Source: IMCC26256 sp046081705
Lineage (GTDB): Bacteria; Actinomycetota; Acidimicrobiia; IMCC26256
DNA: 33,037 nucleotides
NCBI GenBank assembly: GCA_046081705.1
Contig: JBJTWK010000055.1
Coordinates: 1-33,037, forward strand
Direction: 5' to 3'
In this document: one piece after another, positions 21,387 to 30,662 of the stretch
Layout of the letters: each line of letters begins with the position of its first letter
Numbering within the stretch: the first letter of the stretch is position 1
The notes under the pieces: generated by a model
The model's database searches: none
What the model was told of the DNA's origin: nothing
Seen by the model: the letters and a program-made list of their open reading frames with translations, nothing else
Position numbers and translations under genes: made by a program

Positions 21387-23750
21387 TCAGGACCCCGCGT
21401 TCCGCAGCGTTCGCAGCCGCCACCAGACCTCGAGCACGGCGCAGGTCGTGGCGGCGACCGCCAACGTGCGAACCACGCCGAGCGGTCCGCCGAACGTGAG
21501 GTCGAAGAAGTCGCGGACGAACGGGAGCGAAGCCCCGATCGGCACCGCGGCGACCAGTGCGGTGAGGAGCAGGGCCCGCAGGCGCGTCAACGGACGCGCG
21601 AGCAGCCCGAGCACCCAGAGCCCGATCACGACGAGCGTCAGGGTGGCGAGCGTGCGCGACTCCACGAGGGGTGCGCCGTCACGACGGGCCAGCCCGTAGG
21701 CCATGAGCACCCCGAGCGTGGCGATCACCCCGGCCGGGATCGCGAACCGCAGGACCCGACCCACGAACCCGGGCATGTAGCGCTGGGCGTTGGGCTCGAG
21801 GGCGAGGAAGAACGCCGGGATGCCGATCGTGAGGCTGCTCACGATCGTGAGGTGCCGGGGCAGGAACGGGTACCGCCAGGATCCGAGCACGACGGCGATC
21901 GCGATGAGCGCGGCGTAGGTGCTCTTCGTGAGGAAGAGGTTGGCCACCCGCTCGACGTTGGCGATGACCCGCCGGCCCTCCGCCACGACGCCGGGCATCC
22001 GGTCGAACCGGCCGTCGAGCAGCACGAGCTTCGCGACGGCCCGGGTCGCCGGCGCACCGGACCCCATCGCCACGCCGATGTCGGCGGCCTTGAGTGCGAG
22101 CGCGTCGTTGACGCCGTCACCGGTCATCGCCACGACGTGGCCCCGTGACTGGAGCGCGCCGACCATCGCGCGCTTCTGCTCCGGCGTAACCCGACCGAAC
22201 ACCGTGTGCTCGTCGACGACCGCGGCGAGTGCGTCCGGATCGTCGGGGAGGGTGCGCGCGTCGATCGGCACGCCCGGATCGAGCCCCACCCGACGGGCCA
22301 CCGCACCGACCGTGAGCGGGTTGTCGCCCGAGATCACCTTGCAGGTCACACCCTGCTCCCGGAAGTACGCCAGCGTGTCGGCCGCATCGGGTCGGACCTG
22401 CTCGGCGAGCACGACGAGTGCGACCGGCCGTGCGCCGGCGTTGATCGTCTCGCCCTCGAGCGGCGCCGCGTCGTGGAGGAGCACGAGCACCCGTGCGCCG
22501 GAGGCCGCGACCTCGTCGGCCGCCCGCCGGGTCCCCTCGGTCGGATCCGCGAGCAGCATCTCCGGCGCCCCGAGCCAGAAGGAACCCTGGGCCGCGAACC
22601 CGGTCGCGCTCCACTTGCGCGCCGACGAGAAGGGCACGCCGTCCGTGCGCACCCAACCGGACGGAGCGGGGTGCACCGCACGGATCGCCAGGAGCGTGGC
22701 GTTCGCCGCGTCGTCGGCGGCGAGCGCACCGAGGGCCTCGTCGATCCACGCCGGGTCCGCCCCGGCCGACGGGATCACGCGGTCGAGCGCGATCGACCCC
22801 TGCGTGAGCGTGCCCGTCTTGTCGAGGCACACCACGTCGACGCGGGCGAGGACCTCGACCGCCGGGAGTTCCTGCACGAGGACCTGCCGACGGGCGAGCG
22901 TGACCGCGGCGACGCCGAACGCGAGGCTCGTGAGCAGCACGAGCCCCTCGGGGACCATGCCGACCACCCCGGCGACCGCCCCGATGAGCGCGTCGGCGAC
23001 CCCGTCGTGGCGGAGTTGGTTCCAGAAGAGCAGGGGGCCCACGACGAGGAGCCCGACGGTCACCCACTTGAGGATCCGGTCGATGCCCGCTGAGATCTCG
23101 GAACGCACGAGCGCGAACCGCCGGACGGCCGCGGCCAGCCGGTGGGCGTACGCGGCCTCCCCCACGGCGGTGGCCTGGAACCGCGCCGCGCCGGCGACCA
23201 CGACGCTGCCCGAGAGGACGTCGTCACCCTCGTGCTTCGCGATGGCGTCCGACTCGCCGGTGAGCAGCGACTCGTCGACCGCGAGCGCGTCGGACGAGAG
23301 GACGACGCCGTCCGCCGGCACCTGGTCCCCCGCTCGGAGCTCGATGACGTCGTCCCGCACGAGTTGCTCCGCGAGCACCTCGTCGACCACCCCCGAGCGC
23401 ACGACCCGCAGGCGGGGCGCGTGGAGCACCGACAGCGCGTCGAGGGTCCGCTTCGCCCGGAGCTCCTGCACGATGCCGATCGCCGAGTTCGCGAACAGCA
23501 CGAGCCCGAACAACCCGTCCCGGGGATCCCCGAGCACGAGCACGATGGCGAGCATCGCCCCGAGGATCGCGTTGAAGCGGGTGACGACGTTGGCCCGGAG
23601 GATGTCGACGATGCTCCGGCTCGTCCGGTCCCGGGCCACGTTCGCCAGACCTCGGGCCCGCCGGTCGGCGACCTCCGCCTCGGTGAGCCCCTCGGGCGGG
23701 GTCCTGACCTCGGGCACCGGTGCGTGCGGGGCGGCCTCGAGGGGTTGCAC
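21387..23750 (-). CDS. P-type cation ATPase, CtpE-like
   Basis: A 787-residue P-type ATPase. It shows the actuator loop DESLLTGESDAIA (TGES near 164), the membrane PEGL motif near 267 (GMVPEGLVLLTS), the phosphorylation site CLDKTGTLTQ (Asp310), and the hinge MTGDGVNDALALKAADIGVAMGSG. The N-terminus GLTEAEVADRRARGLAN and the pattern FNAILGAMLAIVL, FANSAIGIVQELRAKRTLD, and LVQELPAVEVLARVDVVC align well with mycobacterial CtpE, a calcium-linked transporter; the ion here is not proven. Several transmembrane helices are visible in the C-terminal third (~600-780). The GTG at 23750 lies 6 bases after a TAGGTT box and has no ribosome-binding site. The gene shares a terminator hairpin with the oxidase and is divergent from the GGDEF-EAL gene. 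Confidence 0.92.
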   Translation of the reverse strand: MQPLEAAPHAPVPEVRTPPEGLTEAEVADRRARGLANVARDRTSRSIVDILRANVVTRFNAILGAMLAIVLVLGDPRDGLFGLVLFANSAIGIVQELRAKRTLDALSVLHAPRLRVVRSGVVDEVLAEQLVRDDVIELRAGDQVPADGVVLSSDALAVDESLLTGESDAIAKHEGDDVLSGSVVVAGAARFQATAVGEAAYAHRLAAAVRRFALVRSEISAGIDRILKWVTVGLLVVGPLLFWNQLRHDGVADALIGAVAGVVGMVPEGLVLLTSLAFGVAAVTLARRQVLVQELPAVEVLARVDVVCLDKTGTLTQGSIALDRVIPSAGADPAWIDEALGALAADDAANATLLAIRAVHPAPSGWVRTDGVPFSSARKWSATGFAAQGSFWLGAPEMLLADPTEGTRRAADEVAASGARVLVLLHDAAPLEGETINAGARPVALVVLAEQVRPDAADTLAYFREQGVTCKVISGDNPLTVGAVARRVGLDPGVPIDARTLPDDPDALAAVVDEHTVFGRVTPEQKRAMVGALQSRGHVVAMTGDGVNDALALKAADIGVAMGSGAPATRAVAKLVLLDGRFDRMPGVVAEGRRVIANVERVANLFLTKSTYAALIAIAVVLGSWRYPFLPRHLTIVSSLTIGIPAFFLALEPNAQRYMPGFVGRVLRFAIPAGVIATLGVLMAYGLARRDGAPLVESRTLATLTLVVIGLWVLGLLARPLTRLRALLLTALVAAVPIGASLPFVRDFFDLTFGGPLGVVRTLAVAATTCAVLEVWWRLRTLRNAGS

Positions 23751-23756
23751 GTCGGC

Positions 23757-23762
23757 AACCTA
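23757..23762 (-). promoter_or_regulatory. -10 element (TAGGTT) for the P-type ATPase gene, leaderless
   Basis: On the minus strand TAGGTT is followed by 6 bases and the GTG at 23750, with no ribosome-binding site. Confidence 0.45.
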
Positions 23763-23894
23763 CCGGTGGCACAGTCGGCGGCGATACGTGCCGCAGCCGC
23801 GTCACCCCCTCGCCCCGTTCGGCCCGGCCCGGGGCCCGCCGAACGGGCTCGACCACCGTGAGTGGGACCCTGCGACGGTGGGCGGCGGCGGGAC

Positions 23895-23900
23895 TAGATT
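23895..23900 (+). promoter_or_regulatory. -10 element (TAGATT) for the GGDEF-EAL gene
   Basis: TAGATT, a good TAnnnT match, placed so that transcription would start a few bases before the palindrome at 23905-23939 and give a leader of roughly 55 bases. Confidence 0.45.
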
Positions 23901-23904
23901 CGTC

Positions 23905-23939
23905 CGGCCGGGGTGAAACCACTTCACCCCACCGGGCCG
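23905..23939. promoter_or_regulatory. Palindrome / leader hairpin upstream of the GGDEF-EAL gene
   Basis: Inner arms GGGGTGAA (23910-23917) and TTCACCCC (23923-23930) pair perfectly around loop ACCAC, and outer arms CGGCC (23905-23909) and GGCCG (23935-23939) extend it. It begins about where transcription should start and ends 23 bases before the ATG, so it could act as an operator or as an RNA hairpin at the mRNA 5' end. Confidence 0.6.
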
Positions 23940-23962
23940 ACAGGGGCGGGGGACCCGCGGAC

Positions 23963-25726
23963 ATGGGCGACACCCAGCACGCGCAGGTGGGCGGCACGGA
24001 CGCGTCGGCCCGGCGACGCATCGACGCCACCGACGAGGTGCGGGCCCGCCGCTACGAGGCGATCTGCGAGGCCACCACCGACTTCGTCGGGATCACCGAC
24101 GTCGCCGGCGACTTCCTGTACCTCAACCCGGCGGCCCGCCGCATGCTCGGCATCGGCCATGACGAGGACGTCACCGCACTCCCGTCCGGCACGTTCTTCG
24201 ACGCCGACCACTACGCCCGGGTCTCCGACGAGATCCTGACGAGCCTCATCGAGACCGGGTCCTGGTCCGGCGAACTCGTGTTGCGGGCCCGGGACGGCCG
24301 CACCTTCCCGGTCTCGCAGGTCACGACCGTGCACCTCGAGGACGACGGTTCACCCGCGTTCTTCTCGAGCATCTCCCGCGACATCTCGGCCGTGAAGTAC
24401 GTCGAGGCCACCCTCGAACACCAGGCGACCCACGATCGCCTCACCAACATCCCGAACCACGCGCTCTTCGTCGAGCTGGTCGCCCACGCACTCGCGCGCA
24501 ACGAGCGCACCGGCCTCGCGACGGCGGTCGTCTTCATCGACCTCGATCGCTTCAAGTCCATCAACGACACGTTCGGGCACGTCGGCGGCGACGAGGTGCT
24601 CATGGAGGTCGCCCATCGATTGCGCAGTCACCTGCGTCCCGGCGACACCGTCGGACGGTTCGCCGGGGACGAGTTCACGGTGCTCATCGAGGACCTCCCA
24701 GCCCACGAGGCGGTGGCGCGCTCGCAGGAGGTCGTCGACCGGATCCTCGCTGCACTCCGGGTGCCCGTCCCCCTCGGGGATCGGATCGCACCGATCACCG
24801 CGAGCGCGGGTCTGGCCGTCGCCGTGCCCGGCGACGGCACCGTCGCCGCCGATCTCATCCGGCATGCGGACGTCGCCATGTACCGGGCCAAGAGCGAGGG
24901 CAAGGACCGGGCCTCGCGGTTCGACGCCGATCTCCGGCGGGAGACCGAGTCCGCGGTCGCCATCGCGGCAAACCTCGAACGGGCCCTCGACGAGGACCAG
25001 TTCGTCGTGGAGTTCCAGCCCGTCGTCCACCTGCCGACCGGTACCTGCATGGCCGCCGAGGCACTGGTCCGTTGGCGTACGGCCGACGGCACGTTGCTCC
25101 CACCCGGCGAGTTCATCCCGATCGCCGAGGAGCGTGGCCTCATCGGCGCGATCGGACAGCAGGTCCTCCTCACGGCCGCTCGGTTCGCGGTCGAGTGCCG
25201 CGCCGTGATCCCGCACTTCGTGATGGGCGTGAACATCTCGGCGAGCCAGTTGCTCACCCCGGGGTTCGTCCACCTCGTGCAACGCGCGCTCGACGTCACC
25301 GGGCTCGACCCCGATGCCCTCGCCATCGAGATCACGGAGGAGGTCGTGCTCCACGACGTCACCCGTGCGGTCCACGTCCTCGAGGAACTCCGCCGCATCG
25401 GCGTGTGGGTGGCGATCGACGACTTCGGGACCGGGTACTCGTCGCTCTCGTACCTGCGCGATCTCCCGGTCAACACCGTCAAGGTTGACCGGGCGTTCGT
25501 GCAGGGCATCGTCGGTTCGGAACGGGACCGGGCCGTGCTGCGCAGCATCGTGCAGGTCGCTGAGGCGCTCGGCATGTGGTTCGTGGCCGAGGGGGTCGAG
25601 ACCGAGGCCGAGCGCAAGATGCTCATCGACCTCGGGGCGGAGCTCGCCCAGGGCTACCTCGTCGCCCGCCCGATGGCGGCGGAGGCGTTCACCGCGTTCA
25701 TGGCGAACTCCCTCGGCCACCGCTAG
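23963..25726 (+). CDS. PAS-GGDEF-EAL cyclic-di-GMP turnover protein
   Basis: A 587-residue cytosolic protein. A PAS domain (~30-148: AICEATTDFVGITDVAGDFLYLNPAARRMLG) is followed by a GGDEF domain (~152-325) and an EAL domain (~333-580). The GGDEF signature reads AGDEF (234-238), one change from consensus, while the inhibitory I-site RxxD (RPGD, 225-228) is kept five residues before it. The EAL domain has E366-A-L368, VNISASQL, the DDFGTGYSSLSYL loop and AEGVETEAE, so phosphodiesterase activity is expected; cyclase activity is possible but uncertain. The PAS domain probably senses a cytosolic cue. The ATG at 23963 is preceded by GGGGGA at a long spacing. It converges with dnaE2 with 26 bp between. 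Confidence 0.92.
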   Translation: MGDTQHAQVGGTDASARRRIDATDEVRARRYEAICEATTDFVGITDVAGDFLYLNPAARRMLGIGHDEDVTALPSGTFFDADHYARVSDEILTSLIETGSWSGELVLRARDGRTFPVSQVTTVHLEDDGSPAFFSSISRDISAVKYVEATLEHQATHDRLTNIPNHALFVELVAHALARNERTGLATAVVFIDLDRFKSINDTFGHVGGDEVLMEVAHRLRSHLRPGDTVGRFAGDEFTVLIEDLPAHEAVARSQEVVDRILAALRVPVPLGDRIAPITASAGLAVAVPGDGTVAADLIRHADVAMYRAKSEGKDRASRFDADLRRETESAVAIAANLERALDEDQFVVEFQPVVHLPTGTCMAAEALVRWRTADGTLLPPGEFIPIAEERGLIGAIGQQVLLTAARFAVECRAVIPHFVMGVNISASQLLTPGFVHLVQRALDVTGLDPDALAIEITEEVVLHDVTRAVHVLEELRRIGVWVAIDDFGTGYSSLSYLRDLPVNTVKVDRAFVQGIVGSERDRAVLRSIVQVAEALGMWFVAEGVETEAERKMLIDLGAELAQGYLVARPMAAEAFTAFMANSLGHR

Positions 25727-25752
25727 TACGGGAGGGTCGGCCGGGCACCGGG

Positions 25753-28700
25753 TCAGTGGAAGTCGCGGGAGCGGGCGGCGCCCGTCAGGCGGAGCGGCAG
25801 GACCTCGATGCGCTGGGCGAGGAGGTTGACGACCCCGCGGCGGCGCTCGAGCACCCCCCGGACCCGCACCGCGGGGGCCGATCGAGCGACACGCCGGAAG
25901 CGCCGCCACACCGCCGGCGTGCAGATGACGTTGACGAGACCGTCCTCGTCCTCGAGGTTGAGGAAGACGACCCCGCCCGCGGTCTCGGGGGCCTGCCGGT
26001 GGGTGACGAGCCCGGCCACCTCGACCACATCCCCGTGCGGGAGATCGCGCAGGCGGCCCGTGGTGACCACCCCGAGAGCGGCGAGCGCGGGCCGGACGAA
26101 CTCCGTCGGGTGATGGCTCGGCGACATGCCGGTGGCCCAGAGGTCGGCGGCGACCTCCTCGGCCGGCTCCAGCCCGGGCAGGGTCGGGGCCGCGAGGCCG
26201 GGGACCACGCCGGGGAGACGGTCCTCGTGCACCGCACCGTGACGACTCGGACGCACGGCGTGGAGCGCGCCGGCCGACCAGAGGGCCTCGCGCCGGTCGT
26301 GGCCGAAGCACCCGAACGCGCCGGCGGTGGCCAGCGACTCGAGCGCGTCGAGCGGGGCCTCGGTGCGCCGGGCGAAGTCCTCGAGGTCGGTGAACGGTCG
26401 CGACGTGCGCTCGGCGTCGATGCGGCCGAGGAGATCGCTCGACAGCCCGCGCACGTACCGCAGTCCGGTGCGCACCGCGTGCACCGAGGACTCGGCGTGC
26501 CAGCCCCGCTTCGGAGACCCCTGCGGCCCGGCCGCCTCGGTGCGCGGCTCGAGCGTGCAGTCGCGTCGGGAGGCGAGCACGCACGGCCCGAGCACCTCGA
26601 CCCCGTGCCGACGCGCGTCGCGCACGATCGTGTGCGGGGAGTAGAAGCCCATCGGCTGCGCGTTGAGGAGCGCGCACGCGAACTCCGCGGGATGGTGGTA
26701 CTTGAGCCACGCACTGGCGTACACGATGTAGGCGAACGACACCGAGTGGCTCTCGGGGAAGCCGAAGTTCGCGAAGGCCTCGAGCTTGCGCGCGATGTCC
26801 TCGGCGACCTCGCCGGTGATGCCGCGTTCGGCCATGCCGAGCATGAGCCGCTCGCGCATGCGGGCCATGCGCTGCTTCGACCGCTTCGAGCCCATGGCCT
26901 GACGCAGCAGGTCGGCCTCGGCCGGGGTGAAGCCGGCGACGTCGATCGCCATCTGCATGAGCTGCTCCTGGAACAGCGGCACGCCGAGGGTCTTGGCGAG
27001 GCAGGGCTCGAGGAGCGGGTGCGGGTACGTGACGGGCTCCTCCCCCGTGCGCCGACGCAGGTACGGGTGCACCGATCCGCCCTGGATCGGACCCGGACGG
27101 ATGAGGGCCACCTCGATGACGAGGTCGTAGAAGGTGCGAGGGCGCAGGCGCGGCAGCGTGCCCATCTGAGCCCGGCTCTCGACCTGGAACACCCCGATCG
27201 TGTCGGCCGCGCACAGCAGGTCGTAGACCTCGTCCTCCTGCGGGATCGTGGCGAGGTCGATCTCGACCCCCTCGTGCTCGGCGACGAGATCGACCGCGAG
27301 GTGCAGCACCGTGAGCATGCCGAGGCCGAGGAGGTCGAACTTCACGAGGCCCGCGGCGGCGCAGTCGTCCTTGTCCCACTGCAGCACCGAGCGCCCCTCC
27401 ATGCGCGCCCACTCGATCGGGCAGCACTCCACGAGCGGCCGGTCGGCCATGACCATGCCGCCCGAGTGGATCCCGAGGTGCCGCGGGAAGTCGCGCACGG
27501 CGCGCGCGAGTTCGAGCACGAGCGGCGGCGCGGGCGGACCGTCCTCCCCGCTCGCGAGCGCGGCGAACGCCTCGTCGCTCGGACGTCGACGGTCGAGTTG
27601 CCGCGTGAGGGCGTCGGCGTGCCCGGGTGAGAGGCCGCAGGCCTTCGCCATGTCGCGCAGGGCCGAGCGCGAGCGGTACGTGATGACGTTCGCGACCTGC
27701 GCGGCACGGTCACGCCCATACTTCGCGTAGACGTACTGGATGACCTCCTCGCGGCGACGGTGCTCGATGTCGAGGTCGATGTCCGGCGGACCGTCGCGCT
27801 CGGTGGAGAGGAACCGCTCGAAGAGCAGGCCGAGGGCCACGGCATCGGCCTTCGTGACACCGAGGGCGTAGCAGACCGCGCTGTTCGCAGCGCTCCCCCG
27901 CCCCTGGCAGTAGATGTCCGACCGCCGGCAGAACTCGACGATGTCGTGGAGCAGGAGGAAGTAGCCCGCGAAGCCGAGGGTCTCGATGACCCCGAGCTCG
28001 TACTCGATCTGGCGCATGGCCTCGGCGTGCTGCGGGTGCGTGGACGGGTAGCGCACGGCCGCGCCGTGGGCGGTGAGCACCCGCAGCCACGACATCTCGT
28101 CGTGGCCCTCGGGCACCGGGTGGTCGGGGAGGTTCGGGACCGCGACGCGCAGGTCGAACGCACAGGCCTGCGCCACCTCGACCGTGCGCTCGACCGCACC
28201 CGGGTAGCGGGCGAAGCGCCGCGCCTGCTCGGCCGGCGCGCGCAGGTGCGCGAACGGCGCGGCCGGGAGCCAGCCGTCGATGTCGTCGAGCGATCGACGC
28301 GAGCGCACCGCGGCGAGCGCGGTCGCGAGGCGGTGGTCGGCCGGGGTCGCGTAGTGGACGTTGTTCGTGGCCACCACCCCGACCCCGGCGCGCGCCGCCA
28401 GCTCGGCGAGCGCGTCGTTGCGCGGTCGGTCGAGCGGGTCGCCGTGGTCCCAGAGCTCGACGAGCACGCGGTCGCGACCGAAGTGCGCGACCAGCGTGTC
28501 GAGGCGCGTGCGCGCGGCCGCCGGGCCATCGGCGAGGAGCGCGGCCGGCACCGGCCCCTTGCGGCACCCCGTGAGCACGAACCAGTCGCGACCCGCGGCC
28601 CCGCTCGCGCCGAGTTCGGCGATCGAGGTGCGCGGCGCGCCCTTGCCCCCGCGCAGCTGGGCCTCCGAGATCGCGCGGGCGAGGGCCGCGTAGCCCCGGG

Positions 28701-29013
28701 GCCCCTCGGCGAGGACCAGCAGGTGCTCGCCCGGCGGATCCGCGAGCCCGTTCGCCGGCCCGACGGTCCCGAGGGTGAGTTCGGCCCCGAACACCGTGGG
28801 CAGGCCGAGCGGACGGGCCGCCACCGCCGTCCGGACCACCCCGTAGAGGCCGTCGTGGTCGGTCGTCGCCAGCCCCGCCAGGCCGAGCCGGGCCGCCTCC
28901 TCCACGAGTTCCTCGGGGTGGCTCGCGCCGTCGAGGAAGGAGAAGTTCGTGTGGCAGTGGAGTTCGGCGTACCCGGGGGTTCCGGGCCGGGTGTGGGCGA
29001 TCGTCGTGACCAT
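25753..29013 (-). CDS. dnaE2: Error-prone DNA polymerase DnaE2
   Basis: A 1086-residue C-family polymerase. The N-terminal PHP domain starts at YAELHCHTNFSFLDGAS. The catalytic aspartates of the palm are present: Asp411 and Asp413 in PDIDLDIEHRRREEV and Asp560 in LVKFDLLGLGML. The fingers have GRGSAANSAVCYALGVT (around 371-387) and the helix-hairpin-helix and OB-fold regions lie in the C-terminal third (VVEVAGLVTHRQAPETAGG). The length and the mutasome neighbours imuA' and imuB identify DnaE2 rather than replicative DnaE1. It performs mutagenic translesion synthesis in the SOS response. The ATG at 29013 is 9 bases after a TACGGT -10 box, and a perfect LexA site sits in the promoter spacer. 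The gene has its own promoter, separate from imuA'-imuB. Confidence 0.95.
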   Translation of the reverse strand: MVTTIAHTRPGTPGYAELHCHTNFSFLDGASHPEELVEEAARLGLAGLATTDHDGLYGVVRTAVAARPLGLPTVFGAELTLGTVGPANGLADPPGEHLLVLAEGPRGYAALARAISEAQLRGGKGAPRTSIAELGASGAAGRDWFVLTGCRKGPVPAALLADGPAAARTRLDTLVAHFGRDRVLVELWDHGDPLDRPRNDALAELAARAGVGVVATNNVHYATPADHRLATALAAVRSRRSLDDIDGWLPAAPFAHLRAPAEQARRFARYPGAVERTVEVAQACAFDLRVAVPNLPDHPVPEGHDEMSWLRVLTAHGAAVRYPSTHPQHAEAMRQIEYELGVIETLGFAGYFLLLHDIVEFCRRSDIYCQGRGSAANSAVCYALGVTKADAVALGLLFERFLSTERDGPPDIDLDIEHRRREEVIQYVYAKYGRDRAAQVANVITYRSRSALRDMAKACGLSPGHADALTRQLDRRRPSDEAFAALASGEDGPPAPPLVLELARAVRDFPRHLGIHSGGMVMADRPLVECCPIEWARMEGRSVLQWDKDDCAAAGLVKFDLLGLGMLTVLHLAVDLVAEHEGVEIDLATIPQEDEVYDLLCAADTIGVFQVESRAQMGTLPRLRPRTFYDLVIEVALIRPGPIQGGSVHPYLRRRTGEEPVTYPHPLLEPCLAKTLGVPLFQEQLMQMAIDVAGFTPAEADLLRQAMGSKRSKQRMARMRERLMLGMAERGITGEVAEDIARKLEAFANFGFPESHSVSFAYIVYASAWLKYHHPAEFACALLNAQPMGFYSPHTIVRDARRHGVEVLGPCVLASRRDCTLEPRTEAAGPQGSPKRGWHAESSVHAVRTGLRYVRGLSSDLLGRIDAERTSRPFTDLEDFARRTEAPLDALESLATAGAFGCFGHDRREALWSAGALHAVRPSRHGAVHEDRLPGVVPGLAAPTLPGLEPAEEVAADLWATGMSPSHHPTEFVRPALAALGVVTTGRLRDLPHGDVVEVAGLVTHRQAPETAGGVVFLNLEDEDGLVNVICTPAVWRRFRRVARSAPAVRVRGVLERRRGVVNLLAQRIEVLPLRLTGAARSRDFH

Positions 29014-29029
29014 GGGCCGACGACCGTAC

Positions 29030-29043
29030 CGAACGTACGTTCG
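29030..29043. promoter_or_regulatory. LexA (SOS) box in the dnaE2 promoter
   Basis: CGAACGTACGTTCG is a perfect 14-bp palindrome and matches the actinobacterial LexA consensus CGAACnnnnGTTCG. On the minus strand it lies within the 17-bp spacer between a TTGTGG -35 (29046-29051) and a TACGGT -10 (29023-29028), so bound LexA would block polymerase. Confidence 0.88.
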
Positions 29044-29088
29044 ATCCACAAGGGGCGATCCCGGAGCCCTCCCGTGGGGCCCGCTCCC

Positions 29089-30633
29089 TCAGTCGTAGAG
29101 GGCGTCGAGGGTCGCGCGGCCCTGCTCGAGGCGCACGAGGCAGGCCACCGCGCCAGCACCGTCGCCGTCCCCGACCACGACGTGCCACAGCACGCGGCGC
29201 TCCCCTGCGGGGTCCCACCACCGGACGTCCTGAGCCCAGGGCCCGGCCCACGCACGCACCGGGCCGCCCTGTCCGGGCAGCGCGCCGCAGCGCAGCACGG
29301 CCGGCGCCGCGCTCGCCTCGCCACGCGCGTTCACGAGCACCGGCGCGCCGGAGGCGTCGAGCAGCTGCGCGGCGATCGGTGGATCGAGGACGCGGGTGGG
29401 TGCGGGCCCCGGTACCGCGCCGGGCCAGGGCGCGACGTCGTCGTCGGTGCCACGCGGTTCGCCCCACGGGATCCAGCGCACGCGTTCGGCGGGGGTGCGA
29501 CCGCCGCACGCGCCCGGCGTGACGACGGCCTCGGGACCCAGCATCCCCTGCAGGCGCGCGAACACGCGCGCCGCGCGGTCGGCGCCCGCCTGATCGCCAC
29601 CCCAGAACCCGAGTTGGCGACCGCTCGCAGGGATCACCTCGTCGGGGATGAGCCGCAGGAGCGTGAGGCCGCCCGACAGCCCGCCCTCGGCGGTGAGCCA
29701 ACCGTCGAGCTGCCAGCGCACGCGCTCGGCGAGCGCGGCCGGCGTGAGGGCACCCTCGTGCCGCCAGCAGCGCACGAGCGACTCACCGTGCTCGGTCTCG
29801 CAGTGGATGATGACCCGCGTGCACGCGAGGCCGCGCGCCGCGAGCCGGTCGAGGAGTCGGTCGGCGAGCGCCTTGCCGACGAACGCCGCGGCGTCGACCC
29901 GATCGGCGGGCGGATCGAGTTCGCTCGACTCGATGAGGTCGGGCGGCGGCGTGGTGAGGGCGGGCGGATGCGGCTCCTCGCCCTGCGCGAGCCGGTGGGC
30001 GAGGAGCCCGGGCGTGCCGAAGCGCGCGAGCACCGAGGGCGCGGGCAGCGCCGCGAGGTCGCCGAGCGTGTGGAGACCGAGCCGCACGAGCACGCCGGCG
30101 AGATCGGGATCGCCGAGGAGCGACACCGACCAGGGCGCGAGGAACGCGGGCGTGCCGCCCCCCGGCACCACGGTGTCGCGGCGGGCCGCGAGCCGGGCCG
30201 CGAACCCGCCGTCGGCGATGCCGAGGCGCACCTCGGGCACGCCCGTCGCGAGCACCGCCTCGCGCACGACCTCGATGAGCGCGGCGTCGCCGCCGAAGTA
30301 GCGGGACGGGCCCCGGGTGGGGATGGCCAGGAGTCCGGGCCGGTCGATCTCGACCCGCGGCGTGAAGGTCTCGACCGCACGCACGACCGCCTCGAACGCG
30401 CGCACCTCGGCCGCCGGGTCGGCGTCGACCACCGCGATCCCGGGGCACCGGGCCTCGGCCTCGCGACGTCGGATGCCGGCCACCACCCGCTCGGCACGCG
30501 CCTCACTCGACGCGGCGAGCACGCGCGCCTTCGCGAGCACCGCGACCGGACGGGTCAGGAGTTCGGGATCCTCACGACGCGCCGCGACCACCGGCCAGTC
30601 GGGGCACCAGATCGCGAGCGTGCGGGTGGACAT
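29089..30633 (-). CDS. imuB: ImuB, catalytically inactive Y-family mutasome hub
   Basis: A 514-residue Y-family DNA polymerase homologue. The fold is visible (LAIWCPDWPVVAARRE, RRREAEARCPGIAVV, GPSRYFGGDAALIEVV, and helix-hairpin-helix LGLHTLGDLAALPAP), but the polymerase active site is lost. The usual DMDxFF-type motif is replaced by WCPDWP, and the SIDE motif by EIDRP. A QLGFWG sequence at 340-345 matches the beta-clamp-binding motif of ImuB. In mycobacteria ImuB links ImuA', DnaE2 and the clamp, so it serves as scaffold rather than enzyme. The ATG at 30633 is chosen for its match to the conserved N-terminus and has no strong ribosome-binding site. It follows imuA' by 29 bases in one transcript; the next gene, dnaE2, has a separate LexA-controlled promoter. 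Confidence 0.92.
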   Translation of the reverse strand: MSTRTLAIWCPDWPVVAARREDPELLTRPVAVLAKARVLAASSEARAERVVAGIRRREAEARCPGIAVVDADPAAEVRAFEAVVRAVETFTPRVEIDRPGLLAIPTRGPSRYFGGDAALIEVVREAVLATGVPEVRLGIADGGFAARLAARRDTVVPGGGTPAFLAPWSVSLLGDPDLAGVLVRLGLHTLGDLAALPAPSVLARFGTPGLLAHRLAQGEEPHPPALTTPPPDLIESSELDPPADRVDAAAFVGKALADRLLDRLAARGLACTRVIIHCETEHGESLVRCWRHEGALTPAALAERVRWQLDGWLTAEGGLSGGLTLLRLIPDEVIPASGRQLGFWGGDQAGADRAARVFARLQGMLGPEAVVTPGACGGRTPAERVRWIPWGEPRGTDDDVAPWPGAVPGPAPTRVLDPPIAAQLLDASGAPVLVNARGEASAAPAVLRCGALPGQGGPVRAWAGPWAQDVRWWDPAGERRVLWHVVVGDGDGAGAVACLVRLEQGRATLDALYD

Positions 30634-30662
30634 CGGACGAGGACGCGGGCGACGAGCGCGCG

